From positions 2,725,001 through 2,789,000 of the forward strand of contig CM072878.1 of assembly GCA_036937835.1 (NCBI GenBank): 64,000 bases of DNA, read 5' to 3'. The translations under genes and the position numbers were made by a program. Shown here piece after piece: positions 54,235 to 64,000 of this stretch (position 1 is the stretch's first letter; every line of letters begins with the position of its first letter). A model generated the notes under the pieces. That model was given only the letters and a program-made list of their open reading frames with translations. It was not told where the DNA came from and did no database searches. The stretch comes from Pampus argenteus. Its lineage: Eukaryota > Chordata > Actinopteri > Scombriformes > Stromateidae.

Positions 54235-54991
54235 GAGCAGAGTGGTAGAGTACATCCCCATATTCAGCATCCACATCTGCCAAGAAAGCTTGAAATTCAG
54301 TCCTCTCTATCGAATTATGTTGACAGTTTTTACAACAGTGTTCATCACATCGTCCAGCTGGACAGTCTTGGCACACAGTGCTTCTTGCTGGATTATACAG
54401 TTCATCCTAACAGCCTCACCTCCGCTCTCTTTTACCTTGGCCCACACCATCGATGCCATTCCTTTGCACTCACCCGTCATGGCTAAAGCTCCATCTTTTC
54501 TTACTCCACAGAGCTTGTCCCATTTCAGCCCCATCTTTTCAACTGCCTCTGACACAGCTTCACAAATATCTCTACCAGTCGTTGTGCCCTTTAGGCTCAT
54601 CATATCATGATCCTCCATACAGAAAAAATTATCATCTACTCCATGCAAAAAAAATGAACAGCTGCACAGTGTCTGTGGCATCTGTACTCTCATAGCTTGC
54701 TGTTGTGGCATCTTTCTGTATTTTGTCAGCACGAAAAAAAAAGGACTGTTGAGCTTGCAAGCTAGCTGCCATTTGCTTGAATTTCTGTGTTCATTCGGCA
54801 CCGGTGTACGATATGTAGCTCTGATGTTTGGTCTCCTAGTGCCGACGACATTATACTCTTTCACCACAGCAACATCTTCATTGCAAATCAAACAACTTTC
54901 CTTTGATTTATTTGAAGAAATATTCATTTTTCCACCGTGTTCTACATCTTCTACACTCACTAGCAAGTTTTCGTTTTTTCGGTGCTGCCAT
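54235..54991 (-). pseudogene. hAT transposase N-terminal part, frameshifted
   Basis: Starts at 54,991 with MAAPKKRKLASECRRCRTRW and breaks near 54,920; the frame 54307-54966 continues with ESCLICNEDVAVVKEYNV, the degenerate BED-type zinc finger. It then passes to the catalytic half (GTTTGRDICEAVSEAV, KLCGVRKDGALAMTGECKG with the first Asp, and a QQEALCAKTVQLDDVMNTVV block). The last part, 54,235-54,330, reads EFQAFLADVDAEYGDVLYHS. Same family as 8,186-9,263, and the pieces are complementary, but both copies are broken. Confidence 0.85.
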
Positions 54992-55202
54992 TTCTGGTGA
55001 TTCGCGGTAAAAGTTTTTCTTTACTTAATTTTGTTTAGTGGAGTAGCACCATTTTCGTGGCTGGCTCCATCTAGTGTTGAAACTGAGAAGTGCAACAGAA
55101 TTGAGCTCAAGCTTTTTCTGCAGGCCATATTCAATTCGATTTTCAGATTTTGCTGAGGGCCAATAAGAACTGGACCGCGGGGCCATAGTTTTGACACCCC
55201 TG
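54235..55202 (-). mobile_element. hAT fragment with right terminal repeat
   Basis: The right end GTTTTGACACCCCTG at 55,202 is the same terminal repeat family as the elements at 7,875 and 10,432. The next eight bases, GTCTAGAT (55,203-55,210), fit the NTCTAGAN target. The left end is lost, so the duplication cannot be confirmed. It interrupts a tRNA-Ser copy. Confidence 0.85.
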
Positions 55203-55211
55203 GTCTAGATC

Positions 55212-55258
55212 ATCATTGGATTTCAAGTCCAACGCCTTAACCACTCGGCCATCACAGC
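55212..55258 (-). pseudogene. tRNA-Ser 5' half
   Basis: Minus-strand GCTGTGATGGCCGAGTGGTT through the anticodon stem to TCCAATG, then cut by the hAT end and its target site. Confidence 0.85.
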
Positions 55259-55494
55259 CACTTACAGATGACCTCTTTGAGTGAAAAAACCATGAGCTTG
55301 AAGGATTTTTTTTTTTTTTAGATAAAGATATAGTCTGATCAAGGCATACTGGTATCTGCGAAAACTACTCTGAACCTTTGTTTAACTGAAATGAATACTC
55401 TTGAGAGTATGATTTTAAAGGCAAGCTACTGGTTAACACACTGTGTAGTCCAACTTATGTCTACTTGAGTAGAGTAGCTCGTTGCCATAACAAA

Positions 55495-55576
55495 CGCTGT
55501 GAGCAGGGTTCGAACCTGCGCGGGGAAACCCCATTGGATTTCAAGTCCAACGCCTTAACCACTCGGCCATCACAGC
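55495..55576 (-). tRNA. tRNA-Ser (anticodon TGA)
   Basis: 82 nt, all stems paired (GCTGTGA with TCACAGC). The T loop is TTCGAAC, the usual form, unlike TTCAAAC in the left-arm copies. No TTTT follows closely (the downstream flank is TTTGTTATGG). Confidence 0.93.
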
Positions 55577-55822
55577 CTCTTATGACCCAAAATGTGCACA
55601 TATTCAGATAGTGTAAGCAGGTGATTGCCAAATGACATTGGGCTTTTTTTTTTTTAGATAGGAAATAGTCAAGGCATACTGGTATCTACGAAAACTACTC
55701 TGAACCTTTGTTTAACTCTATACTCTTGAGAGTATGACAGTCCCACATTTTAAAGAGCCAGTTGGCTTACACACTGAGAAACTTGTTTCTGTAGATCTTT
55801 AAAGGCTCTGTATTATAGTAAT

Positions 55823-55904
55823 CGCTGTGAGCAGGGTTTGAACCTGCGCGGGGAAACCCCATTGGATTTCAAGTCCAACGCCTTAACCACTCGGCCATCA
55901 CAGC
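55823..55904 (-). tRNA. tRNA-Ser (anticodon TGA)
   Basis: 82 nt with paired stems. T loop TTCAAAC as in the left-arm copies, and downstream flank ATTACTATAATACAGAGCC, again without a TTTT terminator nearby. Confidence 0.92.
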
Positions 55905-56148
55905 TACTTACAGATGATTTTTTTGAGTGACAAATCCATGAGCTTGAAGGAATCTTTTTTTTTTTTTTTAGATAAAGAAATAGTCTGATCAAGGCATACT
56001 GGTGGCTGCGAAACTACTCTGAACCTTTGTTTAACTCAACTGAATACTCTTGAGAGTATAACAGTCCCACATTTTAAAGAGCCAGTTGGCTTACACACTG
56101 TGAGTAACTTGTTTCTGTAGATCTTTAAAGGCTCTGTATTGTAGTAAT

Positions 56149-56193
56149 CGCTGTGAGCAGTTAGGGGCACTCTCTATGGTCACCCATCACAGC
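56149..56193 (-). pseudogene. tRNA-Ser-derived remnant with central deletion
   Basis: Inverted counterpart of 19,908-19,952: both acceptor ends are present and the middle is replaced by the same unrelated sequence. Confidence 0.75.
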
Positions 56194-56264
56194 TGGAGCA
56201 CTTTTTTTTTATTGTAACATTGTATTCCATTTAAATTTCACAGAGTGAATGTTGAACACAGTGA

Positions 56265-56336
56265 ACATAACATAACATGACATAACATAACATAACATAA
56301 CATAACATAACATAACATAACATAACATAACATAAC
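56265..56336. repeat. (CATAA)n microsatellite
   Basis: About 14 units, one of them CATGA. The matching place in the left arm (19,804-19,836) has only about five units. Confidence 0.95.
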
Positions 56337-56421
56337 TGTTATTATAACTGATCTGTGTTTTACTTATGTCATAATTCTCATAATCACGTGAGTAACTTAC
56401 ATGCATGCCTATAGATCAAAT

Positions 56422-56524
56422 TATGCTAATCATAATGACATATGGGTTTAAAAATGGAATCCCTGGACTTGGAAGCAGAGATTGCTGCACCTGATGCGAG
56501 GATAAAGGTTCTGGAGGAACAGTG
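56422..56524 (+). pseudogene. BEL/Pao gag start, second copy
   Basis: ATAATGACATATGGGTTTAA then codons for ESLDLEAEIAAPDARIKVLE. It is the reverse complement of 15,157-15,241 with few changes and lacks the LTR-like block, so it preserves the empty site. Confidence 0.9.
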
Positions 56525-56613
56525 TAACAAAATTTAAAGGCAAGCTACTGGTTAACACACTGTGTAGTCCAACTTATGTCTACTTGAGTAGAGTAGCTCG
56601 TTGCCATAACAAA

Positions 56614-56695
56614 CGCTGCGAGCAGGGTTCGAACCTGCGCGGGGAAACCCCATTGGATTTCAAGTCCAACGCCTTAACCACTCGGCCATCACAGC
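56614..56695 (-). tRNA. tRNA-Ser (anticodon TGA)
   Basis: 82 nt. One acceptor pair is G-U (GCTGTGA with TCGCAGC), the others are standard. T loop TTCGAAC. Its flanks match those of the copy at 55,495. Confidence 0.92.
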
Positions 56696-56699
56696 TGCT

Positions 56700-57640
56700 T
56701 ATGACCCAGAATGTGCACATATTCAGATAGTGTAAGCAGGTGATTGCCAAATGACATTGGGCTGAAATCTCAAAGGAATCTTAGGTTTGTGCAAAGTAAA
56801 GTCGAGGGAAAGTAGGAAAGTTGACGACTGCCAGACCCAGACATTGAAATACACTTTCACTGTGTCGGAATGACTTTGTGGTAAATTGATTGATTGCACA
56901 TTTCTTTGGTCACAAAGTATGCGTCACTAAAGCACAGTATGACCTGAAATGGTAAGAGCCTTAATTTTTTTTCATGGGAATTATTACCGAACCTTGGGGT
57001 ACCCTGTCTTTTGGCGGGGTCCACTGTTAACTCTAGTTTTAATACTTCTCTTATTTCCTTTGATACGGTGTTTGTGCATATAGTTACATTACAAACAAAC
57101 CAAGTTCCTCTTCCACTATTTTACCTCGTTCTCCACCTACATTTAACCGTCTTGTCCCTCCAACTCATCTTCCTCCCCGTCCTCCTTATTTCAAAATTGC
57201 AGTAAACTGAGAAGCATCATCATCTCAGGGCTGACCCAGTGCTGATAAACACACATGCTCACATACAGGTACTTAGACTGTGTGTTTCTGAGAATAAGAA
57301 ACAGATTCAGGTGGTATGAGAGCAAAGGAAGGGAAAAAAAGAAAGAATCAAGGACACAGTGTGTGCCAACATCCTCTGGCTCACTCTGACTGGCTCTGTT
57401 TATTGTCTCCTTCCTGAGCTCTCTGTCCTCTCACACAACACCCCCACACAAACCCACACACACAGAAGTCTTAAGTATTCTCTTCATCCACTCATCCAGC
57501 TGCTCTGTCACAAGAAGTTCATTATTAATTCAAATTGCCGTTAAGGTTAACTGTGGAAAAAATCTGTCTGTGTAGGTTTAGCCTGATACAACTGAGGTCA
57601 GGCAAGGAAACATAATATGGTTATTCAAGCAAGATACATT
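56700..57640. other. No gene seen
   Basis: The first 60 bases are tRNA-unit flank (AGCAGGTGATTGCCAAATGA). The rest is unassigned. Confidence 0.45.
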
Positions 57641-58027
57641 CAAGGATTCAAGGATTCAAGGATTTTTATTTGTCATTACAACACATGTAAACATGGGATG
57701 CAACCAAATTGGTTTCCCCTGGTCCTGGAGCAGCCCAATTATCCAAATATAAAATAAAATTAAAAAAAAATAAAAAATAAAATATATATATACATATGTA
57801 TATATAGAACATAAAATATAAAAGTATAGGCAAATTTACATTCAAGAAAAAGTATATACAATGAATAGAAAAACAACAACAGTATAACACCATGGTGATG
57901 TGCGTGCGTGAGTGTCCAGGTTGTGCAAACAACTGCATTGTGCAAAGAAAAAGTAATTGCAGTGCAAAGTATTTTTGTGTTATTGTCTGTGCATCTGTGG
58001 TGGTGGGGTCCAGATGGGGGGCAGGGG

Positions 58028-59770
58028 CTACAGGGGTCCTCCAGAGTTCAACAGTCTCACAGCTTCTGGGAAGAAGCTGTTCCTTAGTCTGGTGGTCCTG
58101 CTCTTAATGCTCCGCAGCCTCCTGCCCGAGGGGAGAGGGGCAAACAGAGCATGTGCGGGGTGAGTGGGGTCCTTCATGATGCAGGAGGCCCTTTTCCTGC
58201 ACCTGGAGGTGTAAGTGTCCGTGGTGGTGGGTAGGCTGCATCCCACAGTCCTCTGTGCAGCTTTGACCACCCTCTGCAGAGCTCCCCAGTCCAGCACGCC
58301 GCAGCTTCCTGAGGAAGTAGAGGCGCTGGTGTGCCTTCCTAACCAGATAGGAAGTGTTGGTGCTCCAGGTGAGGTCGTAGGCAAAGTTCACGCCCAGGTC
58401 CCTCCGATGTGCAGGGGAGGGGGGAGATGTCTGCCCCTTCTGAAGTCCACAATCATCTCCTTGGTCTTCTTCATGTTGATGCAGAGGTTGTTTTCTCTGC
58501 ACCAACCCTCCAGGTGTTCCACTTCCTGCCTGTAGCCCGACTCATCGCTGTTAGCGATTCGTCCAACCACAGCTGTGTCATCTGCGAACTTCACGATCAG
58601 ACAGCTCGGATGTCTCGCTGAGCAGTCGTGTGTGAGCAGAGTGAACAGAAGGGGGCTCAGCACACAACCCTGGGGGGAGCCTGTGCTGAGGGTGATGGTG
58701 GAGGAGGAGATGTCGTGGATCTTCACAGACTGCGGCCTTTTCGAAAGGAAGTCCAGCACCCAGTTGCAGAGTGTAGAGCTCAGCCCGAGTGTGGTCAGTT
58801 TCGAAACCAGGGTCTGCGGTCTGATGGTGTTGAACGCAGACGTGAAGTCCACAAAGAGCAGGCGAACATAAGAGTCCTTCTTCTCTAAGTGGGTGAGGGC
58901 AGAAGAAATGGCATCCTCTGTGGATCGATTCTTCCTGTATGCGTACTGGTGTGGGTCCACAGTGACGTCGATGCAGTCTTTGATGTGGGCCATCACCAGT
59001 CTCTCGAAGCACTTCATGACTATCGGTGTGAGGGCAACCGGCCGATAGTCATTTTGGCCTGTCACTGTGGAGGTTTTGGGGATGGGGATGATTGTGGCCG
59101 TCTTCAGGCAGGTAGGGACCGCTGCTTGTTGGAGGGAGGTGTTAAAGATGTCTGTCAGGACATCTGTCAGCTGGTGTGCACAGCTCCTCAGCAGCCTCCC
59201 GGAGATGTTATCGGGACCCATAGCTTTGCGTGGGTTAATCCTCTGGAGGGTTCTCCTCACCTCTGCTGGGGTCACGCTGAGAGGCTCTTCACCTGGTGGT
59301 GGAGTGAGTCTGGTGCTGGGGGATGTGTTTGGGTCATCAAAGCGAGCGTAGAAAGTGTTGAGAGCGTCGGGCAGAGAGGGTTCCCTGGGGCACTGTGCAT
59401 CTCTGGTGCTGTAGTCTGTGATGCACTTTATGCCTCTCCACATACTCCGTGGATCGTTAGATGTAAAATGTCCCTCGATCCTCCGGGCATATGTGGCCTT
59501 GGCCCTCTTTACTCTTGCTATCAGCCGTCTCCTAGCCACTCTGAGTGCCAGTCTGTCACATGACCTGAACGTAGCATCCCTGGCTTTCAGCAGAGACTTG
59601 ACCTCCACATTCAGCCAGGGTTTCTGGTTCGGGTAGACTGTTATTGTCCTGGTGGTGGTGACATCCTCTGCACACTTACTGATGTAGCCGAGGACAGCCG
59701 ACGTATATTTCTCCAGGTCCACCTGTCCCTCAGGACAGCTGCCTCCCTGAAGATTTGCCAGTCTGTGCAC
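58028..59770 (-). pseudogene. Rex1-like reverse transcriptase
   Basis: The long ORF 58388-59770 (460 aa) begins inside the linker and covers most of the RT: INPRKAMGPDNISGRLL, NDYRPVALTPIVMKCFERLV, LLFVDFTSAFNT (Asp308), TGSPQGCVLSPLLFTL and KFADDTAVVG (FADD at 395-398). All catalytic Asp residues are present. Past 58,400 a frameshift leads to 58104-58505 (DLTWSTNTSYLVRKAHQRLY, LRKLRRAGL) and another to 58028-58384 (GVLDWGALQRVVKAAQRTVG), the C-terminal end. At least two frameshifts in this part make it non-functional. Large plus-strand ORFs here (58889-59563) are shadows. Confidence 0.85.
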
Positions 59771-60871
59771 TGGAAACAGTCCTGCAGTGTCCGGGCGGCA
59801 TCACTGGGCCACACGGTGATAGTCCTCTGTCTGAGCAGAGGACGGTAGGCGGGGACCAGCACGATGGAGATGTGGTCGGAGAGGCCCAGGTGGGGGTGGG
59901 GGACGGCTCTGTATGCGTCTTTTTTGTTGGTGTAAACACGGTCCAGCGTTATCTCCTCTTGTCGGTATGGTGACATGCTGGTGAAACTTAGGCAGAGTGT
60001 CTGTCAGGTTTACGTGATTAAAATCCCCCGCAACAACGTAAAATGCCTCCGGGTGCTTGTGCTGGAGCGAGCTGATGATGTCATGAAGCTCCTTAAGCGC
60101 TTCGTTAGCATTAGCACCCGGCGGGATGTAAACAGCCATGACAAACACCGCCGTAAACTCACGAGGCAAGTAGTGTGGCCGGCACTTCACAGTCATATAC
60201 TCTACTGCCTCGGAGCAGTGGCTGTTCACCAAAGCACAGTTCGTACACCAACCTTTGTTCACGTAGACACATAATCCGCCCCCGCGGGTTTTCCCCGACT
60301 GCTGGTTACGGTCCGCTCGGAAGAGAAGCCGGCCGTCGATCTGAAAGGCTGAGTCCGGCATGTTGTCGTTCAGCCAGGTTTCCGTGAGACAAAGCACCGC
60401 ACAGTTCCTCATCTCACGGGAAGCCCTTAGCCTCAGTCGAAGCAGGTCCATCTTGTTGTCCAGAGAACGGACATTGGAGAGGAACAGTGGCGGGATCAGT
60501 GGTCTCCCCGCATTAGCTTTTAGCCTGGCTAGCAGTCCGCTCCGTTTACCCCTCTTCTGCTTCCTTGCACACCGCTTCCGCTTGCCGTTTGTCCAGCGGG
60601 CACCTCTGCGCCAGCCCGATGTCCTCAGGAGCTGCAGTCTGCCCAGCAAGGCCCTGAGTCCGAGGGCCGCTGTTGTTGTTATTGGTGTTGCTGTTTTTGT
60701 TTCTCTGACCGAACCGTCCTTTATTTTGAAAAGTTTGGTTTGGCTATACATAGTACGCTTGTTAACACAAGCAACACGAGTGCAGTTGGCCTCGGGACCA
60801 ACGGTAAAAGTACTAAAAGAGGGCTTGACCCCGGGAGCACGAGAAGCCGCTGCACTATTGCGCGCCGCCAT
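59641..60871 (-). pseudogene. Rex1-like endonuclease and N-terminal region
   Basis: The ORF 59801-60871 starts MAARNSAAASRAPGVK and, from about residue 130, has the endonuclease: PLFLSNVRSLDNKMDLLRLR, VLCLTETWLNDN (Glu), a GGGLCVYVN block and VVAGDFNHVN (Asp). Near 59,975 it shifts frame into 59641-59976, which supplies YTNKKDAYRAVPHPHLGLSD and SDHISIVLV (Asp, His). A further frameshift precedes the RT at 59,770. The N-terminal 100 residues are basic and without known fold. Confidence 0.83.
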
Positions 60872-62300
60872 CTTATCAGTTTATGTAGTTCATCATACAG
60901 TTTATGTAGTTCATGAAAACATGGAATACTGTTGCGAACATAACATAACAATATCTATATATTTTCACTGACTGGTCAGATGATATTAGATAATAGTAAT
61001 CACTTTGGTGATCCTCTTAGTTTTTTAACCAAATACCTGCAAACTAATGATATTCCAATCAGACTCAGCTGTACTTTGTATTTTGTGGTATTTAGTTAAT
61101 AAATAATAAATAGCTAACATGCTTCACTAAGATGATGGGTAAACATGACCAGGTGAACACCAGCATGTTAGCATTTAGCTGACAGAGCTGCTGCGGCTCA
61201 GTCAGTTCAGCCTCACAGAGCTGCCAGAATGATTGTAGATGGCTGCATTCAGACCAAAAACATCTCTGTGTTCAAACAATTAAGTATCCAAGACGTCCAA
61301 TTGCAGCTACAGATTTTGGGGGTAAATCCACAATGGGATTGTGCGGCTTTTGCGGCGGCTAAACTAATATTCATACATCCAGTGCAAACATTGGTCACCT
61401 TGTGTGCAAAAAAGCCTATTTACAACAACAGTCTAATTCACAAAGACCAGTGCTAATTACCACACACAGTTAGAGTGGAGCTATTACTGTCTTCAGAAAG
61501 CTTGTATTAACTGCACGCTCCACACACTCCACCCATACTTCCCCCCTCTCTGTCTTTCCAATATCATTCAAGCCTGTGTGATATTAAGGGCAGAATATAC
61601 AGTCAGATGTGATCAAGTGGGGTTGTGGATTTAACAGCACTGATGGAGTTCAGGATTCATCCATTCCACCGCATACACCCGGAGTGTGTGTGTCAGCTGA
61701 CCTGTAGCAAAACACACTATAAATGCGCGCAGCCTTGTTCTCAGTTTAGAGACACACTTGTTTCAGCTGCTGTGCGATGCTGCAGCCAGCTATGGGCAAC
61801 AAACAACATCAGTACTGATGTTTCTACTAAATCCTGGAAACGTTCAGTGACACCCCAATTTAGACATGAATCTAGTTCATTTCATACCTGCCCGAGTCAC
61901 AATAATAGCTGTATTGTGACATTTGATATTCCAGTAGATTATGACATCTGTCTGTGGTGGTTTTCAAAACACAGTCGAAACACAACTTGTTGATATTTGA
62001 ATAATTCATTATACCAAAAAGTGATGTTCATGGAACACTATTTCAAGACAGCTTTTTTACATCACCAACATATTACTGTAGTCGTTTTCTATTTTATGGC
62101 TATTGTGTTGGTTATTTTTAATATCACTGTGCTTGAGAAGTACAAATACATAATATGCAACTGTGTTAATCAAAGACACAATTTTGGCCAATGCAGGTGC
62201 TTGCCAAATGACATTGGACTTTTTGCTGGATAGCTTTGATTTTTCCCAATGAAATGATGAGTGACATTTTCTCACGCAGTGCTGTTGTCTGTCTGATGGC
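60872..62300. other. No gene seen
   Basis: Unassigned DNA. 62,180-62,222 contains AATGCAGGTGCTTGCCAAAT, resembling a tRNA-unit flank word, so decayed array sequence reaches this far. Confidence 0.45.
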
Positions 62301-62360
62301 TAAAATAACACATTCTTTTACTCACTGTATCATAACAGAAAGGCTTTTTGCTTTCATAAC

Positions 62361-62426
62361 TCCTGTGAGCTACGCAGGGAACCACCGTTGGATTTTAAGT
62401 ACATGGCACTCAGCTATCACAGCTGC
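62361..62426 (-). pseudogene. Decayed tRNA-Ser copy
   Basis: Reverse complement shows GCTGTGATAGCTGAGTG, then AAAATCCAACGGTGGTTCCC and TGCGTAGCTCAC: recognisable tRNA-Ser text with many changes and a shortened T arm. Flank words (ACTGAATACTCTTGAAAGCG) match the array unit. Confidence 0.65.
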
Positions 62427-62574
62427 ATAGTCATGGGAAGACTTACCTACTGAATACTCTTGAAAGCGTACTTAAAATGTACAATCCCCCATTTTAAATA
62501 ATGGGCCAATGAAAATATATTATTGCTCAACACATCCTACAAAGTCCTTGGATTCAGCAACCCTGTAGATGTCT

Positions 62575-62760
62575 GTGTAGATTCTCACTCATCCAGGTCA
62601 TCGTAGTCAAAGGAGTTAAGTTGTAAGCAATTGGACTTTTTCTTGGAGTTTGAAGATGTTTCCCCTTTCATCCAAAAGGCTGATAGACACCAGGAGCTAT
62701 ATCACAGACACATGTGAATACAACAGCTCTCATTCCAACAATGAGGTCTGCATTTTTTCT
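62575..62760. repeat. Probable dispersed fish repeat
   Basis: TTCTCACTCATCCAGGTCAT and GAAGATGTTTCCCCTTTCAT are words I recall from a widespread fish interspersed repeat. No class assigned. Confidence 0.4.
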
Positions 62761-62803
62761 ACATATTTTTTCTACTAGTGCCTACCGTCCTGCAAGCTTC
62801 ATC

Positions 62804-62885
62804 CGCTGTGAGCAGGGTTTGAACCTGCATGGGGAAACCCTATAGGATTTCAAGTCCAATGCCTTAACCGCTCGGCCATCACAGC
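62804..62885 (-). tRNA. tRNA-Ser (anticodon TGA), possibly a pseudogene
   Basis: 82 nt with the acceptor intact and the anticodon TGA. The anticodon stem has one T-T mismatch (TTGGA with TCCTA) and the variable arm is altered (CCATGCAG for CCGCGCAG). Its flanks no longer resemble the array unit closely. Confidence 0.75.
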
Positions 62886-63588
62886 ACTTCAGCAGCATGC
62901 TTTAAAAAGTCAAAATATACTTTATATCAGTGTGTGTTGTTTTATCTATCTGGAACCATTGGGCTGATACAGGCCACAATATTAATCATAGAATTACTTC
63001 AGATGACAAAACTTTGATCTGTACCTGAAGTCAGAGGTATATAGAGGAAGGGTGATATGAACGACATTTTAACAATCTTTTAACGGTCTGAAGCGTGTGA
63101 TGCAAGTGCATTTAGGGTGTGTTCAAATCCACTTTTGCTAGTTCAACAGTGGTGGTGCACGTGTATGGTTCAAAAGGGTTGTACTTGGTCTGTTAATTAA
63201 TCATGGGTGTATTTTGGGCATAACATAACATGCAATAAACAATCAGAGTGTCATCTCCCATTTCCTTTAAAAGCCAGGTGCGCTTGCACCTTAGCAAATT
63301 GCTATTATAATAGTGCTATTATAATTTGTCAAGAACACTTTTCTGCAGAGGAAGAATTTCTTTTTTGGGCTTATTAAATGCCTGCATCGATCCCCCACTG
63401 CAGAAATGATGAGTGCATCTCCCCATTAAGAGAGTTGCTGATTGCATTTGCGCACGAGGCACAGCAGCGTAACAAACATAATTGTTTATTTAAATCTCCA
63501 GACACGCCGACAGGATCAGTCAGGATCTAATGGTAATTAATGGTCTATGTTCTTCTACACATCCAAAAGGTCAGCTGTTACACTTTGT

Positions 63589-63590
<2 letters not shown>
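62886..63590. other. No gene seen
   Basis: Unassigned AT-rich DNA without ORFs of note. Confidence 0.45.

Positions 63591-63592
<2 letters not shown>

Positions 63593-63623
<31 letters not shown>
63593..63623. repeat. (CA)n microsatellite
   Basis: About 15 uninterrupted CA units. Confidence 0.97.
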
Positions 63624-63626
<3 letters not shown>

Positions 63627-63701
63627 CCAGGTTCATACAGTGAAATTGTTTGGAGTAAAGCTGCATTCAGCAAAACTGTCAAGACTCTTCAATGTGTTGA
63701 T

Positions 63702-63830
63702 CCTCACTCGAATCGAGGGTCTAAGGACAGAGGGTGTCACTCCCTGTACAGATTGTAAAGCCCTCTGAGACAAATGTATTTTGTGATTTTGGGCTATATA
63801 AATAAAATTTGATTTGATTTTGATTTGATC
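63702..63830 (+). mobile_element. L2-type LINE 3' end, strongly 5'-truncated
   Basis: Only the last 130 bases of L2: CCTCACTCGAATCGAGGGTC, the GGGCTATATAAATAAAATTT motif and a TTGATT tail with one extra T. Matches 34,330-34,454 almost exactly. Confidence 0.93.
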
Positions 63831-64000
63831 CTGCTGCTGGGAGCAGCTAAGAGCTGTCCAGAGTATTTCTGATAAATAGTATGACTAACCATTAAGACAT
63901 ACACAACAATAATCTTTCATGTCGCAATCATTTTAGTTAATATCTTTTGCATGTTTGTGTCCTGCTTGTAGGCACATATTACTATCTTTATAATACGCAA

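Larger units (their letters stand above)
55203..56430 (-). repeat. tRNA-Ser repeat array, right arm (inverted)
   Basis: Contains the same flank words as the left arm in reverse complement, including the deletion remnant and the CATAA repeat, followed by the BEL gag start at 56,430. Unit spacing between full tRNA copies here is 328 bases (55,495 to 55,823). Confidence 0.9.
57641..60871 (-). mobile_element. Rex1-like LINE, near full length, frameshifted
   Basis: At the left is a tandem ATTCAAGG tail (57,641-57,663), then a 3' UTR with TTTATTTGTCATTACAAC, then RT and endonuclease to a Met at 60,871. The variable short tandem tail and RT type suggest Rex1/Babar (CR1 group); this is recall-based. 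At the right a word CAGTTTATGTAGTTCAT occurs twice (60,878 and 60,899). Confidence 0.75.

Noticed and set aside
58889..59563. 224-aa plus-strand ORF and several others over 58,000-60,900
   Set aside because: They are antisense shadows of the Rex1-like RT and endonuclease, which have clear motifs on the minus strand.

Overview
This 64 kb window looks like accessory, transposon-rich DNA from a teleost fish. The evidence is the mix of element families: an L2/Maui-type LINE with an SGNH-esterase ORF1, a Rex1-like LINE, BEL/Pao, Ty3/Gypsy, a gamma-type endogenous retrovirus, several hAT elements, PIF/Harbinger, an integrase-core DNA transposon, and many CA/TG microsatellites. I recognise no host protein-coding gene. 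The host genes I can support are tRNA-Ser genes.

Region by region. 1-15,244: a decayed BEL/Pao element on the minus strand (gag-protease at the right, then RT, RNase H and the run towards integrase at the left). It is split by about 10.8 kb of nested insertions: a short hAT derivative (2,948-3,577), an L2 copy (3,880-7,200) itself split by a young internally deleted Gypsy element (4,700-6,658), a chromodomain Gypsy (7,201-13,714) split by a hAT (7,875-9,318), a second hAT (10,432-11,016) and a minus-strand endogenous retrovirus (11,017-13,523). 15,245-19,710: an LTR-like block with a 4-bp target duplication, itself carrying a complete two-gene Harbinger element (15,763-18,648). 19,715-24,745: a tRNA-Ser repeat array, interrupted by an integrase-core DNA transposon (20,550-23,391) and by chimeric LINE and BEL fragments. 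24,745-26,560: a minus-strand L2 fragment. 26,560-29,120: no gene seen, but a 59-bp minisatellite beside a TATA-type promoter-like sequence. 29,560-34,454: an L2-type LINE with both ORFs open and catalytic motifs present. 34,741-37,774: a multi-exon hAT transposase gene. 40,440-41,640: an internally deleted Gypsy derivative. 41,650-54,230: about 12.5 kb with no recognisable gene, rich in microsatellites. 54,235-56,700: a third hAT fragment and a second tRNA-Ser array, in inverted orientation to the first. 57,640-60,871: a near full-length but frameshifted Rex1-like LINE on the minus strand. 62,361-62,885: two further tRNA-Ser-derived copies. 63,702-63,830: an L2 3' end.

How the parts relate. 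The two tRNA-Ser arrays share long flanking sequence and are joined to the same BEL/Pao gag-start fragment in mirror image, so they are two arms of one inverted duplication now about 35 kb apart. One arm preserves the empty target site of the LTR-like block found in the other, which gives a relative date for that insertion. Target duplications that can be read directly (GTCAG, CTCTAGAG, TTAG, CTG, TCAAGC) fix the exact edges of five elements. The most interesting individual items are the apparently coding-competent L2 copy, the nested BEL/Pao block, the inverted tRNA arrays with an anticodon-switched member, and a 33-bp near-perfect direct repeat flanking an 8.9 kb block.
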